Shown here: piece after piece, positions 41,271 through 50,613 of the stretch
Layout of the letters: the number at the start of each line of letters is the position of its first letter
How positions within the stretch are numbered: position 1 is the first letter of the stretch
Source of the DNA: HGM11367 sp964600435
GTDB lineage: Bacteria > Bacillota > Clostridia > Christensenellales > UBA1242
Reading direction: 5' to 3'
DNA: 64,000 nt
NCBI GenBank assembly: GCA_964600435.1
Contig: CAZRJB010000006.1
Coordinates: 1-64,000, forward strand
Program-made: the position numbers and the translations under genes
The notes under the pieces: generated by a model
What the model was told of the DNA's origin: nothing
The model's database searches: none
What the model saw: the letters and a program-made list of their open reading frames with translations, nothing else

Positions 41271-41666
41271 ATGAAAATTTCAACAAAGGGTCAATATGCG
41301 GTAAGGCTAATGGTGGACATTGCAAAAAGTGACAATGCTTTGTCTGTTGGCAACATTGCAAAAAACCAAGATATTTCAATTAAATATTTAGAACAAATAG
41401 CGTCATTGCTTGTAAAGTCGGGGCTTATTGAAAGCATAAGGGGGCATTTGGGAGGCTATAAACTTACAAAACCAGCTAGCGAAATTTCTATTAAAGACAT
41501 TTTGATGGTGACAGGTGATACGTGCAGTTTGGCACCTTGTGTTGGTGGAAAATGCAACAGAAGTAACAAGTGTTATGCAATGAGTGTTTGGAATAATTTG
41601 GGCGAACTTATTGATGATTACTTAAGCAAAATAAGTTTGCAAAGTTTGATAGATAGCAAATCATAA
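41271..41666 (+). CDS. Rrf2-family transcriptional regulator with cysteine cluster
   Basis: 131 residues. The winged-helix N-terminus (MKISTKGQYAVRLMVDIA, then ISIKYLEQIASLLVKSGLIE) and GHLGGYKL wing are typical Rrf2. Cysteines 85, 90, 95 and 101 (TCSLAPCVGGKCNRSNKC) suggest an iron-sulfur cluster, as in IscR. In Clostridia such genes commonly regulate nifS-nifU. Here nifS is 19 kb away, but its promoter carries a matching palindrome (22528-22540). It is co-transcribed with the SDR gene. Confidence 0.9.
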   Translation: MKISTKGQYAVRLMVDIAKSDNALSVGNIAKNQDISIKYLEQIASLLVKSGLIESIRGHLGGYKLTKPASEISIKDILMVTGDTCSLAPCVGGKCNRSNKCYAMSVWNNLGELIDDYLSKISLQSLIDSKS

Positions 41667-41823
41667 AATAATAGTTTGTTTTTGGCTGTTACAATTTTAA
41701 ACCGTAAACAAAACATTAAGGGCAATCTTTTTGCGATTTTAAAGAATGTTTTTTGCAGTTGTTTTTATAAAAAACAAGAAATTGTTTGCGGAAATGTTAA
41801 AAATACTAAAACTTAAAACCAAT

Positions 41824-41862
41824 AAAAAAGAATCCAACAAATTAATGTTAGATTCTTTTTTT
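41824..41862. terminator. Terminator between convergent rrf2 and lipoprotein genes
   Basis: AAAGAATCCAACA pairs with TGTTAGATTCTTT (one mismatch), with A and T runs on either side. Confidence 0.75.
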
Positions 41863-41892
41863 TAAATTGAATTATTTCAAAGTGCTTTTTTA

Positions 41893-42891
41893 TTAGTTGT
41901 TTGCTGTTGGAGCATAAGAATTAATTAAGTTAACCCATGCATTATATTGGTCTTCAGTTATTTTGCCTGCATCTTTTTGTGCTTGCAAATGTTTAACAAC
42001 GTTTGTTTTTGCGGTTTTAACTTCATTTTTAAAAGTGTCATATGCTGTTTGCTTTATTGTTTCGTATTGTTTTTTTGCAGCTGCAATTGCTTCTTCTTTT
42101 GCATTTTGGAACAATTTAACTGCATCGTCAAATGTTTTTTGGAAAGCAGTAATTGCTTGTTCTTTCATTGTTATTGTTGCACTCAAAACTGGATCATATT
42201 TTTGTTCAAGTTGAGTTTTTAATTGTTTTAATTCTGCCAAAGCATTGTCTAGTGCAGTTTTTGCTTCGGTGATTGCGGTTGAATATAAAGTGTTTAATTG
42301 GTCTGTTATTGTTTGAATTTGAGAATAAGCCAAATCTTTATATTCTTTTTGTTTGTCGTTGATTAATTTAACAAGTTCAGAGTTTGACATTTCTTCAATT
42401 TCTGTGTTTGTTTTTTCTGGTGCCAAAAGTTTTGCTTTTTGAATTAATGCTTGCCTTTGAGCAGTTTCGGTAAGTTTGTCTAATTCCACAGTAACATTTG
42501 TGCCTAAGGTTTTTGCAATATCTTCAATTTTTGTTTTTGCTTGTTGCTTTAACTCGTCAATTTTTGCTTGTGAATTGCCGTTTATTTCAACAGAAACAGT
42601 GTCGCCATTTAAAGTAAAGTGCCCAGAAATTACAGCACGTTCAATAAAAAGTTGAATTGTTGAGTCAACATCTTTTCCAACAAAATCTATGTCTGCATAA
42701 ATTGTGCCGGCATCTGTATTGCCAAAATTAACACTTAAAACATTATTGTTGCCATCCAACACGAATGAAATTTCTGGATTAACAGAAAGATTCATAACAC
42801 TAGCAGGTTCGCTTTCGCCACAGCCCGCAAACATAAAGGCAAATGGAACCATTAAGCAAAATACTAATAAATATTTAACAAATTTTTTCAT
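41893..42891 (-). CDS. Lipoprotein with RsgI-like domain and long coiled coil
   Basis: 332 residues. A lipoprotein signal peptide ends in FAGC (lipobox; Cys about residue 24). Residues about 33-120 (LSVNPEISFVLDGNNNVLSV, then FVGKDVDSTIQLFIERAV) match the extracellular domain of RsgI-type anti-sigma factors, usually written as DINPSIEL...N...V. The rest is a long Ala/Lys/Glu-rich coiled coil, ending in a short SHOCT-like segment (AGKITEDQYNAWVNLI). There is no cytoplasmic anti-sigma part, so it is a free-standing surface sensor or structural lipoprotein. AAGGAGG precedes the start. Confidence 0.78.
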   Translation of the reverse strand: MKKFVKYLLVFCLMVPFAFMFAGCGESEPASVMNLSVNPEISFVLDGNNNVLSVNFGNTDAGTIYADIDFVGKDVDSTIQLFIERAVISGHFTLNGDTVSVEINGNSQAKIDELKQQAKTKIEDIAKTLGTNVTVELDKLTETAQRQALIQKAKLLAPEKTNTEIEEMSNSELVKLINDKQKEYKDLAYSQIQTITDQLNTLYSTAITEAKTALDNALAELKQLKTQLEQKYDPVLSATITMKEQAITAFQKTFDDAVKLFQNAKEEAIAAAKKQYETIKQTAYDTFKNEVKTAKTNVVKHLQAQKDAGKITEDQYNAWVNLINSYAPTANN

Positions 42892-42920
42892 AAATACCTC
42901 CTTATTAATTTGTTGCCTAT

Positions 42921-42949
42921 ATTATACCATATAAACAAGTTAGTTTCAA
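42921..42949 (-). promoter_or_regulatory. Promoter of the lipoprotein gene
   Basis: On the minus strand TTGAAA (42944-42949), 17 bp, TATAAT (42921-42926). Confidence 0.7.
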
Positions 42950-43011
42950 AGTTTTTAATAAAATTTTTTTGAAACTTTAAATCAAGATATGTCGAATAAA
43001 AATAATTTAAG

Positions 43012-43040
43012 TTGTATTTCTTAATTTAAATGTGTATAAT
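43012..43040 (+). promoter_or_regulatory. Promoter of the membrane protein gene, nearly leaderless
   Basis: TTGTAT (43012-43017), 17 bp, TATAAT (43035-43040); the ATG is at 43049 with no ribosome binding site between. Confidence 0.6.
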
Positions 43041-43048
43041 TTATTTGA

Positions 43049-43978
43049 ATGAAAGAAAAATTTAAAAACATGTATAACTTTTTTAAAAAGCCAAACATAC
43101 CATTTACACTAACAGCATATGGCATGTTTTTTGTTGCAACAACTTTAACGTTTATATGTTTAAGTTTTAATGTTAGCATAACAATAATGTCGTTGTTGTA
43201 TAGCTTTATGGGCATAACATTTTTTTATTGCTGTTATCTTTTTGTTAGATTCGATTTTAAAAGAATAAAAAATTGGGGTAAAACACAAAAAGAAAAAATT
43301 TCTCAAAAGAGCAAATTTTTAAACAAATTGTTTAACGATATATATTTTAGAACATTGTTGGCAACTTCTTTTTCTTTAATTTTGGGAATTTTGTTTGTTG
43401 CTTACAACGCTTTTGCTGGAATATATTATCACTCAGTTTGGAACGGGAGCATTTCAATTTATTATGGTTTTTTGGTTGTTGTTAGAATCATGTTTTTAAT
43501 AAACGAATCAAAATTAAAAAACTTTGAAGAAAACGTTAAAGAGCAAAATCGAGCAAAACTTTTAAAAAACGTTGGAATTATGTTGCTTTTTGTTAACTTG
43601 GCGTTAGTTGCTCCGGTAACGCTTCTTGCCCTTTCCAAAAAAGAAGTTAATCTTCCAATGTGGGTGGCAATTGCCAATGCTTGCTATGCTTTTTATAAAA
43701 TAACAATTTGCATTGTTTCGTTTGTTAAAACAAGGCACAATTCAATGCTTTCGGTTAGATGCATAAAAAATTTAAATTTGACAAGTGCTTTGGTTACTTT
43801 GTTGTCGCTTGAAAACACATTAATAATCACCTTTTCGGAGCATGGAATAGATTCGTCAATGCACATAATGATGATTTTATCTGCATTTGTGGTTATGTTT
43901 GTTAACATTTGGATTGCAATCTCCACAATTGTAAAAGGCAGAGAAAAAATTAAAGAAAATCAACCAAAAAACATTTAA
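43049..43978 (+). CDS. Polytopic membrane protein of unknown function
   Basis: 309 residues with about eight hydrophobic helices (for example FTLTAYGMFFVATTLTFICL and FVVMFVNIWIAIS) and a Lys-rich cytoplasmic stretch between helices two and three (about 68-95). No recognised family. The start codon lies eight bases past the -10 box, suggesting a leaderless transcript. The two-component genes begin 78 bases downstream and may be related, for instance as a membrane sensor partner, but this is only context. Confidence 0.7.
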   Translation: MKEKFKNMYNFFKKPNIPFTLTAYGMFFVATTLTFICLSFNVSITIMSLLYSFMGITFFYCCYLFVRFDFKRIKNWGKTQKEKISQKSKFLNKLFNDIYFRTLLATSFSLILGILFVAYNAFAGIYYHSVWNGSISIYYGFLVVVRIMFLINESKLKNFEENVKEQNRAKLLKNVGIMLLFVNLALVAPVTLLALSKKEVNLPMWVAIANACYAFYKITICIVSFVKTRHNSMLSVRCIKNLNLTSALVTLLSLENTLIITFSEHGIDSSMHIMMILSAFVVMFVNIWIAISTIVKGREKIKENQPKNI

Positions 43979-44056
43979 AATTTACAAAAAATTTACATTT
44001 AATTAAAAATTTATTAAAATCAATATGCAAAAATTGTGTATGCAAGGGAGAAAAGA

Positions 44057-44734
44057 ATGATTAATATTTTAATTGTAGAAGATGACATTGAACTAAACAA
44101 AACGGTGGAGATTTTTTTAAAAACAGAAGGTTTTAACACCAGCACTTGTTTTGATGGCTTGCAGGCACTAGAATGTTTAAACACAAACAATTTTGACCTT
44201 GTTTTAACCGATGTTATGATGCCAAATTTAGATGGCTTTAACTTGGCTCAAAAAATTAGGGAGCACAACAAAAACATTCCAATTATTTTCATGACAGCCA
44301 AAGATGATAAACTTTCTAAACAACTTGGATATAAATTGGAAATTGATGACTATATAACAAAACCGTTTGACATAGACGAACTTGTTATGCGAATAAAAGC
44401 AGTTTTAAGGCGAAGCAATGCTCAACAAAGCAATAAAATATCGGTTGGAAATTTAACAATGGACAACGATGAGCACACAGCCTATGTTAACAATTCAGAA
44501 ATAACATTAACGGTTAGGGAGTTTAACATTTTGTTTAAGTTGTTGCAAAACCCAAAAAAAACATTTACTCGAAGTCAACTAATGGATGAATTTTGGGATT
44601 TTGACAGTAGCACAACCAGCAGAACGGTTGATGTTTACATGGCAAAACTTAGAGAAAAAACATCAATTTGTGATGGTTTTGAAATTGTAACCGTTCATGG
44701 GTTAGGTTACAAGGTGGTGTTAAATGAAAAATAA
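44057..44734 (+). CDS. OmpR-family response regulator
   Basis: 225 residues. A receiver domain with phospho-acceptor Asp52 (LVLTDVMMPNLDGF) and the conserved FMTAKDD Lys, followed by a winged-helix DNA-binding domain (LTVREFNILFKLLQNPKKTF, then TVDVYMAKLREK). A GTG at 44036 opens the frame, but GGGAG stands before the ATG at 44057. It overlaps the kinase gene by 11 bp, so the two are translationally coupled. Confidence 0.93.
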   Translation: MINILIVEDDIELNKTVEIFLKTEGFNTSTCFDGLQALECLNTNNFDLVLTDVMMPNLDGFNLAQKIREHNKNIPIIFMTAKDDKLSKQLGYKLEIDDYITKPFDIDELVMRIKAVLRRSNAQQSNKISVGNLTMDNDEHTAYVNNSEITLTVREFNILFKLLQNPKKTFTRSQLMDEFWDFDSSTTSRTVDVYMAKLREKTSICDGFEIVTVHGLGYKVVLNEK

Positions 44735-45761
44735 AAGCAAACTTGGTTTTTCTGCTTTGGGATTTGTTTTGTTTTTTTTTACAATTGCAGGAACGTCATC
44801 TTGTGCCATTATTGTTTTTCAAGCAGCCAACAAAGCAACAAGCGGAAATTTAACAGCAATAATTTTTGCTGTTTTGGGAAACATTTTAATAGGAACCATT
44901 TTGTGTGCGGCAATTGACATTGTTAGGCGAAAAATTATGGTGGATATGCCAACATCAAAAATTTTGGACGCAACAAGCGAAATTGCAAAAGGCAACTTTA
45001 ATGTTAAACTAGATATCAAACATGCGCATAAAAACTTTGATGAATACGATAAAATTATGGAAAACATAAATAAAATGGCGGAAGAACTAGCAAAAAACGA
45101 AATTTTAAAATCGGACTTTATTTCAAATGTTTCACACGAAATAAAAACACCACTAACTATAATTCAAAATTACTCAATCATTTTGCAGAATGATAACCTA
45201 GACAAAACAGAAAAAAATAAATATTTAAAAGAAATGGTTGTTGCAACAAAACGCCTGTCTAGCCTTGTAACAAACATTTTAAAACTTAACAAACTAGAAA
45301 ACCAAAAACTGGACTTTGAGTTTACAAAATTTAACTTGGGTGAAGAGTTAAGGCTTTCGGTTTTAAAGTTTGAAGACTTGTTAGAGCAAAAAAACATCAA
45401 TTTGGATTGTAACATAGACGACGTTGAAATTGTTTCATCCAAAGACTTGCTTGAGATTGTTTGGAATAACATAATTTCAAATGCAATCAAGTTTACAAAA
45501 AACAACATTTGTGTTAACTTAACAAACACAGAAAACCATGTAGAAATAAAAATCTCTGACAACGGCTGTGGAATGTCAACAGAAGTCGGCAAACATATTT
45601 TTGACAAATTTTATCAAGGCAACACATCTCACGTTGACCAAGGAAACGGGCTTGGGCTAGCACTTGTTAAAAAGGTTATTGATATTTTGGGTGGAGAAAT
45701 ATCTGTAGAAAGCGAACTGGAAAAAGGTAGCACATTCACCATAAAATTAAAAAAGGATTAA
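44724..45761 (+). CDS. Membrane sensor histidine kinase
   Basis: 345 residues. Two membrane helices (about 9-33 and 43-67) with only a very short external loop, a HAMP-like linker (about 68-122), the phospho-acceptor His138 (SNVSHEIKTPLTII) and an ATPase domain (SDNGCGMS, GNGLGLALVKKVI). The tiny loop suggests it senses within the membrane or through a partner protein. It is coupled to the response regulator. Two ABC exporters of the bacitracin/lantibiotic type lie 2 kb downstream, which makes envelope stress a plausible signal (inferred). Confidence 0.93.
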   Translation: MKNKSKLGFSALGFVLFFFTIAGTSSCAIIVFQAANKATSGNLTAIIFAVLGNILIGTILCAAIDIVRRKIMVDMPTSKILDATSEIAKGNFNVKLDIKHAHKNFDEYDKIMENINKMAEELAKNEILKSDFISNVSHEIKTPLTIIQNYSIILQNDNLDKTEKNKYLKEMVVATKRLSSLVTNILKLNKLENQKLDFEFTKFNLGEELRLSVLKFEDLLEQKNINLDCNIDDVEIVSSKDLLEIVWNNIISNAIKFTKNNICVNLTNTENHVEIKISDNGCGMSTEVGKHIFDKFYQGNTSHVDQGNGLGLALVKKVIDILGGEISVESELEKGSTFTIKLKKD

Positions 45762-45766
45762 AAAAA

Positions 45767-46153
45767 ATGGATAATAACAAATTTGAATTCACATATAAAG
45801 CACCAACAAAATCTGAAAGGGAAACAATTGAAGATATAAGAAAAAACTATCTTCCAAAACCGGAAGAAGAAAATGAGTTTGAAAAATTAAAAAAACTAGA
45901 TGGCAAAGTTAAAAACATTCCAACAATTTGGGGGCTTTGTGTTGGCATTGTTGGAGTTCTGATTTTTGGCTTGGGCTTGACCATGGTTTTGGAGTGGAAC
46001 TTGCTTGTTTCAGGCATTATTGTTTGTGTGGCTGGATGCATTCCAATGGTGGGGGCATACCCTGTTTACAAAAAATCAAAAAGCATTTTAACAAACAAAT
46101 ATAAAGACAAAATTTTGGCTTTAAGCGAAAAATTGCTTAACGAAGAAAAATAA
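45767..46153 (+). CDS. Small two-helix membrane protein, conserved clostridial family
   Basis: 128 residues. The N-terminal half is charged and cytoplasmic (FTYKAPTKSERETIEDIRKN); two helices follow (LCVGIVGVLIFGLGLTMVLE, then VSGIIVCVAGCIPMVGAYPV), ending in a basic tail. The FGLGLTMVLEW phrase marks a widespread Bacillota family often misnamed dihydropteridine reductase in databases; no enzymatic motif is present. Five bases separate it from the kinase gene, so it is part of the same operon. Confidence 0.75.
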   Translation: MDNNKFEFTYKAPTKSERETIEDIRKNYLPKPEEENEFEKLKKLDGKVKNIPTIWGLCVGIVGVLIFGLGLTMVLEWNLLVSGIIVCVAGCIPMVGAYPVYKKSKSILTNKYKDKILALSEKLLNEEK

Positions 46154-46194
46154 AAAAATATCAATTTTTAGTTTTGCAAAACTGGGAGAACGAT

Positions 46195-47736
46195 ATGTCA
46201 AAAACAAATGAAGAAAAAACAAAGAAAATAAAAACAGAATCAAATTTTGGTGTTTTAAAAACAATTATTGTTGCAGTTTTAATAATTGCACAATTTTGTT
46301 TTTTATTGATTTCTGCTTTCTATTTATTAAACGTTTTTAAATGGCTGGTTGGTTTTAGTTTTTTTGTAACAATAATTTTTTGCTTGGATGTTTTGTCTTC
46401 TAATCGAACAGGGCAAGTTAAGGCAACCTGGATTTTTTTCATGCTTTTGTGCTTTACTTTTGGTTGGATATTCTTTATTTTATCTAACGAAAAATTTATG
46501 TTTGGAAAACATAAAAAAAGATATCAAAAAATCCATGCAACAACTGATATTCTGCCACACAATGTTGAAATTGATAATTGTTCACTTTCAATAAAAAATG
46601 ATTGCAACTATCTTCAAAAAAATGGAAACTTTAGCATATATAACTCCATAAACACAAAATATTTTGCAAGCGGTGAAAATTTGTTTAAAGAGGTTATAAA
46701 AACCTTAAAAACCGCTCAAAAGTTTATCTTTATTGAGTTCTTTATTATTTCAGATGGTAAACTTTCTGGCGAAATTTTTAAAATTTTAAAACAAAAGGCA
46801 AGTCAGGGAGTTGATGTCAGAATTATTTATGACGATATGGGCTCTCACGGAAGATTTAAAAGAAAAACAAAAAAACAACTAGAAAAACAAGGTGTTAAAC
46901 TTGAAGCATTTAACAAACTTGTTCCTGTTTTAAACTTTGCTTTAAACTATAGAGATCACAGAAAAATTGTTGTTGTGGACGGCAAAACCGCTTTCACTGG
47001 TGGAACAAATTTGTCAGACGAATATGTTAATGCAAAAAAACTTTATGGGTTTTGGAAAGACGGCGGAATTAAAATTTGCGGAGAGTGCGTAAACACTTTT
47101 ACATTGGCTTTTTTGCGTCAATGGCAATTTTTAAGCAAAAAGGAACAAAACCTTAAAAACTTTATTCAATGTAAAAATCAAACCACAATAAATCCAAACC
47201 AAGACGTGGTTGTTCCGTTTGTTACTGGTCCAGATTACAAAAACAATATTGCAAGAGATATGTATGAAAACATGATTGCAAACGCAACAAAAAAAATATA
47301 TATAATGACCCCTTATTTAATTCCGGATGAAACAGTTGTTAATGTTTTAAAAAACAAGGCTCAAAGTGGAGTGGATGTGCAAATTATTCTTCCGGGAATT
47401 CCTGATAAAAAAACAGTTTATTTAATGAGTTTAGACCAGGCGGAAAATCTTATGCAGGGCGGAGTTAAAATTTTGTTAATGAACAATTCATTTGTTCATA
47501 GCAAATTGCTTTTAACAGAAAATGCCTGCATTGTTGGTTCAATAAACATGGACCAACGTTCGTTATATCAACAATTTGAAAGTGCCGTTTACACTAACGA
47601 CAAAAAAGTTATGCAAGATTTGCAAACCGATTTTTTACAAACAGTCAAAAACAGCAAAATTCATCAAAAAACAAAACGCGGAATTGTTAAAAACACAGTT
47701 GTAAGGGTTTTAAGATTAATTTCGCCACTAATGTAA
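46195..47736 (+). CDS. cls: Cardiolipin synthase, phospholipase D family
   Basis: 513 residues. It condenses phosphatidylglycerol into cardiolipin at the membrane. Two N-terminal helices are followed by a Pld_N cap and two HKD motifs, DHRKIVVVDGKTAFTGGTNL and HSKLLLTENACIVGSINMD, both with the His-x-Lys and downstream Asn or Asp. GGGAG precedes the ATG at 46195 (a TTG at 46174 is less likely). It is probably the last gene of the two-component operon, supporting an envelope-maintenance role. A terminator follows. Confidence 0.92.
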   Translation: MSKTNEEKTKKIKTESNFGVLKTIIVAVLIIAQFCFLLISAFYLLNVFKWLVGFSFFVTIIFCLDVLSSNRTGQVKATWIFFMLLCFTFGWIFFILSNEKFMFGKHKKRYQKIHATTDILPHNVEIDNCSLSIKNDCNYLQKNGNFSIYNSINTKYFASGENLFKEVIKTLKTAQKFIFIEFFIISDGKLSGEIFKILKQKASQGVDVRIIYDDMGSHGRFKRKTKKQLEKQGVKLEAFNKLVPVLNFALNYRDHRKIVVVDGKTAFTGGTNLSDEYVNAKKLYGFWKDGGIKICGECVNTFTLAFLRQWQFLSKKEQNLKNFIQCKNQTTINPNQDVVVPFVTGPDYKNNIARDMYENMIANATKKIYIMTPYLIPDETVVNVLKNKAQSGVDVQIILPGIPDKKTVYLMSLDQAENLMQGGVKILLMNNSFVHSKLLLTENACIVGSINMDQRSLYQQFESAVYTNDKKVMQDLQTDFLQTVKNSKIHQKTKRGIVKNTVVRVLRLISPLM

Positions 47737-47762
47737 TCACTTTGTGTGATTGCATTTTTTTT
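47734..47762 (+). terminator. Terminator of the two-component/cls operon
   Basis: AATCAC pairs with GTGATT around TTTGT, followed by a T run after TGCA. A dispersed 28-bp repeat starts right after it. Confidence 0.6.
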
Positions 47763-47765
47763 AAA

Positions 47766-47793
47766 CATGCAAGAACAAAGCAAATAAAATGAG
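47766..47793. repeat. Dispersed 28-bp repeat, copy 2
   Basis: Starts CATGCAAGAACAAAGC; matches 24825-24852 with three G-to-A differences. The adjoining sequence to 47969 is AT-rich without a gene. Confidence 0.5.
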
Positions 47794-47969
47794 ATTTTTT
47801 TTGACGGCAAAATTTAACAAGGTTGCCGTTTTGGTTTCAATTGAAAAATGTCGAGTTTTGTCGCTTACAATTTTTTAACAAAAAAATTACAAAATACTAT
47901 CAAAAATTTAATTAAATTTAAACAATTAAATGTTAACATTGGTTTGTTAAAAAATAAAGGTGGTACAAA

Positions 47970-48887
47970 ATGAATGCAATTGAAATTAAAGGTTTAACAA
48001 AATCTTTTCGAGGAATGTATGCTTTAAATGGTTTAAACATGACTGTTCCCGTTGGTTCAATTTATGGATTTATTGGAGAAAACGGAAGCGGAAAGTCCAC
48101 AACACAAAAACTTATTTGTGGGCATTTGGTCAAAGATAAGGGCAGCATTAAGTTGTTTGGCAAAGACTACACCGATGCAAGTGTTAGGGTTAAGGTTGGA
48201 GCATTAATTGAAAATGCAGGATGCTTTCCAAATTCTAGCATATATACAAATTTAAAAATGCAGGCACTAAACTTGGGCATTAAAAACATTGACCAAGAAA
48301 TTGATAGAGTTTTAAAAATTGTTAGAATGGAAAACGAAAAAAATTTAAAATTTAAAAAGTGCTCATTGGGAATGAAGCAACGAGTGGGCATTGCCATGGC
48401 TTTGCTTTCTGACCCAGTTTTGCTAATTTTGGACGAACCAATCAATGGCTTAGATGCCGACGGAATGCGCATAATGAGGGAAATTTTGGTGGATATAACA
48501 AAAAACAATTCTGGCACGGTTTTAATTTCTTCTCACATTTTAGGGGAACTGGAAAAAATTGCAACACACTATGGAATTATTCGACAAGGCAAAATGATTC
48601 AAGAAATTTCTGCTTCAGACATGGAAAATCGAGCAAGAGTTTTTGTTTCGCTTAAAACAAAGCAGATGGAAAAATCATGTGAAATTTTAAAACAGCATTT
48701 TAATAATGTAAAAATTGAGCAAGGTTCAATAAGAGTCTATGACGAAAACAATGTTGAAAAAATTGTTCAGGTTTTAATAGAAAATGGGCAAACACCATAT
48801 GAAATAGAAAAAAACAAAGTTGGCTTGGAAGAATATTACATTCAATTAATGAGTCAAAAGGAGAATAAAAATGGAAAACAAAATTAG
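47970..48887 (+). CDS. ABC transporter ATPase, bacitracin/lantibiotic-immunity type (copy 1)
   Basis: 305 residues. Walker A GENGSGKS (36-43), signature CSLGMKQRVGIAMAL, Walker B LLILDEPINGLDADGM, and the switch His in ISSHILGELEKI. The family (BcrA/LanF-like) energises export or membrane expulsion of peptide antibiotics. A C-terminal 80-residue extension ends in GLEEYYIQLM, typical of this group. AAAGGTGG precedes the ATG. It overlaps its permease gene by 17 bp and begins a four-gene tandem. Confidence 0.93.
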   Translation: MNAIEIKGLTKSFRGMYALNGLNMTVPVGSIYGFIGENGSGKSTTQKLICGHLVKDKGSIKLFGKDYTDASVRVKVGALIENAGCFPNSSIYTNLKMQALNLGIKNIDQEIDRVLKIVRMENEKNLKFKKCSLGMKQRVGIAMALLSDPVLLILDEPINGLDADGMRIMREILVDITKNNSGTVLISSHILGELEKIATHYGIIRQGKMIQEISASDMENRARVFVSLKTKQMEKSCEILKQHFNNVKIEQGSIRVYDENNVEKIVQVLIENGQTPYEIEKNKVGLEEYYIQLMSQKENKNGKQN

Positions 48888-49695
48888 TTTTAGTCCAATA
48901 AGTTTTAAAGAGCGCATAAAGGGCATGCTTTCGGTTGACTTTTATAGGCTTTTTCACACACCACTTTTTTATATTTTTTTGGCAATTTCAGCAATTATTC
49001 CAGCAATGATATTGTCAATGACAACGGTTGGTGGCGCTGGTGGGGCAGTAGCAGACCCACAATACACAAACACATGGCAAGTGGTTGCAAGTCAAGGCGC
49101 AAACTATGTTGTGTCAAACATTGCAGAATACGCAAACATGAACATGGTTTTTATTTTTGGTGGAATAATGTTGTCAATTTTTATTGGACACGACTATAGA
49201 AGTGGCTATGTTAAACAACTGTTTACAACACATCCAAAAAAACAAGATTATGTTATTTCAAAAACAGTTATTGGGGCTTTTTCAATGGCTTGCATGTGCA
49301 TTGCATATTTGATAGGCTCAATTGCTTCGGGACTTTTTTCGGGAATGTCATTTTCGGTTAACGTTGGCTCGTTGTTGTGTGGCATTTTAGGTAAAATTGT
49401 TATGAGTTTAGGATGGGCTGGTTTATATGTGCTTTTAAACATTATTTTTAGAAAATTTTTTGGGATATCAATTGCTTTATCGTTTTTTCTTGGAACAGGA
49501 ATTTTAATTATTGGTGCGGCTGCAATTGTTGGAAACTCGCCAATTTTAAATATGTTCCTTTATGGCTCTTCGGTTTTTGCAAGCCTTTCTAGTAACCTTT
49601 TAACTGTTTTTGTTTGCATTGTTGTTTCAATTTGCTGGACCGTGATTTACAACTTGGTTGCAACACACATTTTAAACAACTGCGATGTTTATTAA
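48871..49695 (+). CDS. ABC-2 type permease, partner of copy 1
   Basis: 274 residues with six predicted helices. The N-terminus (SVDFYRLFHTPLFYIFLAIS) and the segment FIGHDYRSGYVKQLFTTHPK are the typical BcrB/LanEG-like pattern: a first helix, an extracytoplasmic domain, then DYRSG before helix two. It forms the membrane half of the exporter with the ATPase encoded just upstream. The next ATPase starts 14 bases after its stop. Confidence 0.88.
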   Translation: MENKISFSPISFKERIKGMLSVDFYRLFHTPLFYIFLAISAIIPAMILSMTTVGGAGGAVADPQYTNTWQVVASQGANYVVSNIAEYANMNMVFIFGGIMLSIFIGHDYRSGYVKQLFTTHPKKQDYVISKTVIGAFSMACMCIAYLIGSIASGLFSGMSFSVNVGSLLCGILGKIVMSLGWAGLYVLLNIIFRKFFGISIALSFFLGTGILIIGAAAIVGNSPILNMFLYGSSVFASLSSNLLTVFVCIVVSICWTVIYNLVATHILNNCDVY

Positions 49696-49709
49696 TTGGA
49701 GATATATGT

Positions 49710-50612
49710 ATGAATGCTATAGAAATTAAAAATTTAACAAAAAATTTTGACACAAAACAAGTGCTATGCGGATTAAACATGACTGTTCCTGTTGGTAGCA
49801 TATATGGCTTTATTGGGGAAAATGGGAGTGGGAAATCCACAACAGAAAAAATTTTGTGCGGATTGATTAAAAGTTCCGGCGGGCAGATTAGTTTGTTTGG
49901 CAAAGACCATTCTGATATTCAAAATAGATTTGATATTGGAGTTTTGATTGAGTCACCGGGTTGTTTTCCAAACAACACCGTTTGGAACAATCTTATGCTT
50001 CACGCAACCAATTTGGGCATAAAAAACAAAGAAGATGAGGTTAGAAGAGTTTTAACACTTGTTCGCATGGAGGGTTCGGCTTCAAACAAATATAAAAACT
50101 GTTCACTAGGAATGAAACAAAGAATTGGCATTGCAATGGCTTTAATGGGCAATCCTAAATTGCTTGTTTTAGATGAACCAATCAATGGCTTAGATGCAGA
50201 TGGCATGCGCATAATGAGAGAAGTTTTGGTGGATTTAACAAAAGATAAAAGCAGAACAGTTTTAATTTCTTCTCACATTTTAGGAGAGTTAGAAAAAATT
50301 GCAACACACTATGGAATTATTCGCAACGGAAAAATGTTAAAAGAAATGACGGCGGAAGAACTTGAAAACAGTTGTCCAAAATTTGTTGCATTAAAGGTTG
50401 CAAACATGCAAAAAGCAAAAGAACTGTTGCAAAAAAAATATGCTTCTGTTAAAGAAGATAAACAAAAAAATCAACTACGAGTTTACAATGCAGAATCGCC
50501 AGAAGAAATTGTTGATTATTTATATAACAACAATTGCATTGTAACAGAAATAAAAACCGATAAAATTGGTCTTGAAGAATATTATATAGACTTAATGAAA
50601 GGAGATAGATAA
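49710..50612 (+). CDS. ABC transporter ATPase, bacitracin/lantibiotic-immunity type (copy 2)
   Basis: 300 residues, clearly paralogous to the gene at 47970: same start MNAIEIKNLTKNF, GENGSGKS, CSLGMKQRIGIAMAL, LDEPINGLDADGM, ISSHILGELEKIATHYGIIR. A stretch around 50265-50325 is almost identical at DNA level to the first copy, suggesting recent duplication or gene conversion. The frame is open to 49614, but GGAGATATATGT precedes the ATG at 49710. One base separates its stop from its permease. Confidence 0.93.
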   Translation: MNAIEIKNLTKNFDTKQVLCGLNMTVPVGSIYGFIGENGSGKSTTEKILCGLIKSSGGQISLFGKDHSDIQNRFDIGVLIESPGCFPNNTVWNNLMLHATNLGIKNKEDEVRRVLTLVRMEGSASNKYKNCSLGMKQRIGIAMALMGNPKLLVLDEPINGLDADGMRIMREVLVDLTKDKSRTVLISSHILGELEKIATHYGIIRNGKMLKEMTAEELENSCPKFVALKVANMQKAKELLQKKYASVKEDKQKNQLRVYNAESPEEIVDYLYNNNCIVTEIKTDKIGLEEYYIDLMKGDR

Positions 50613-50613
50613 A

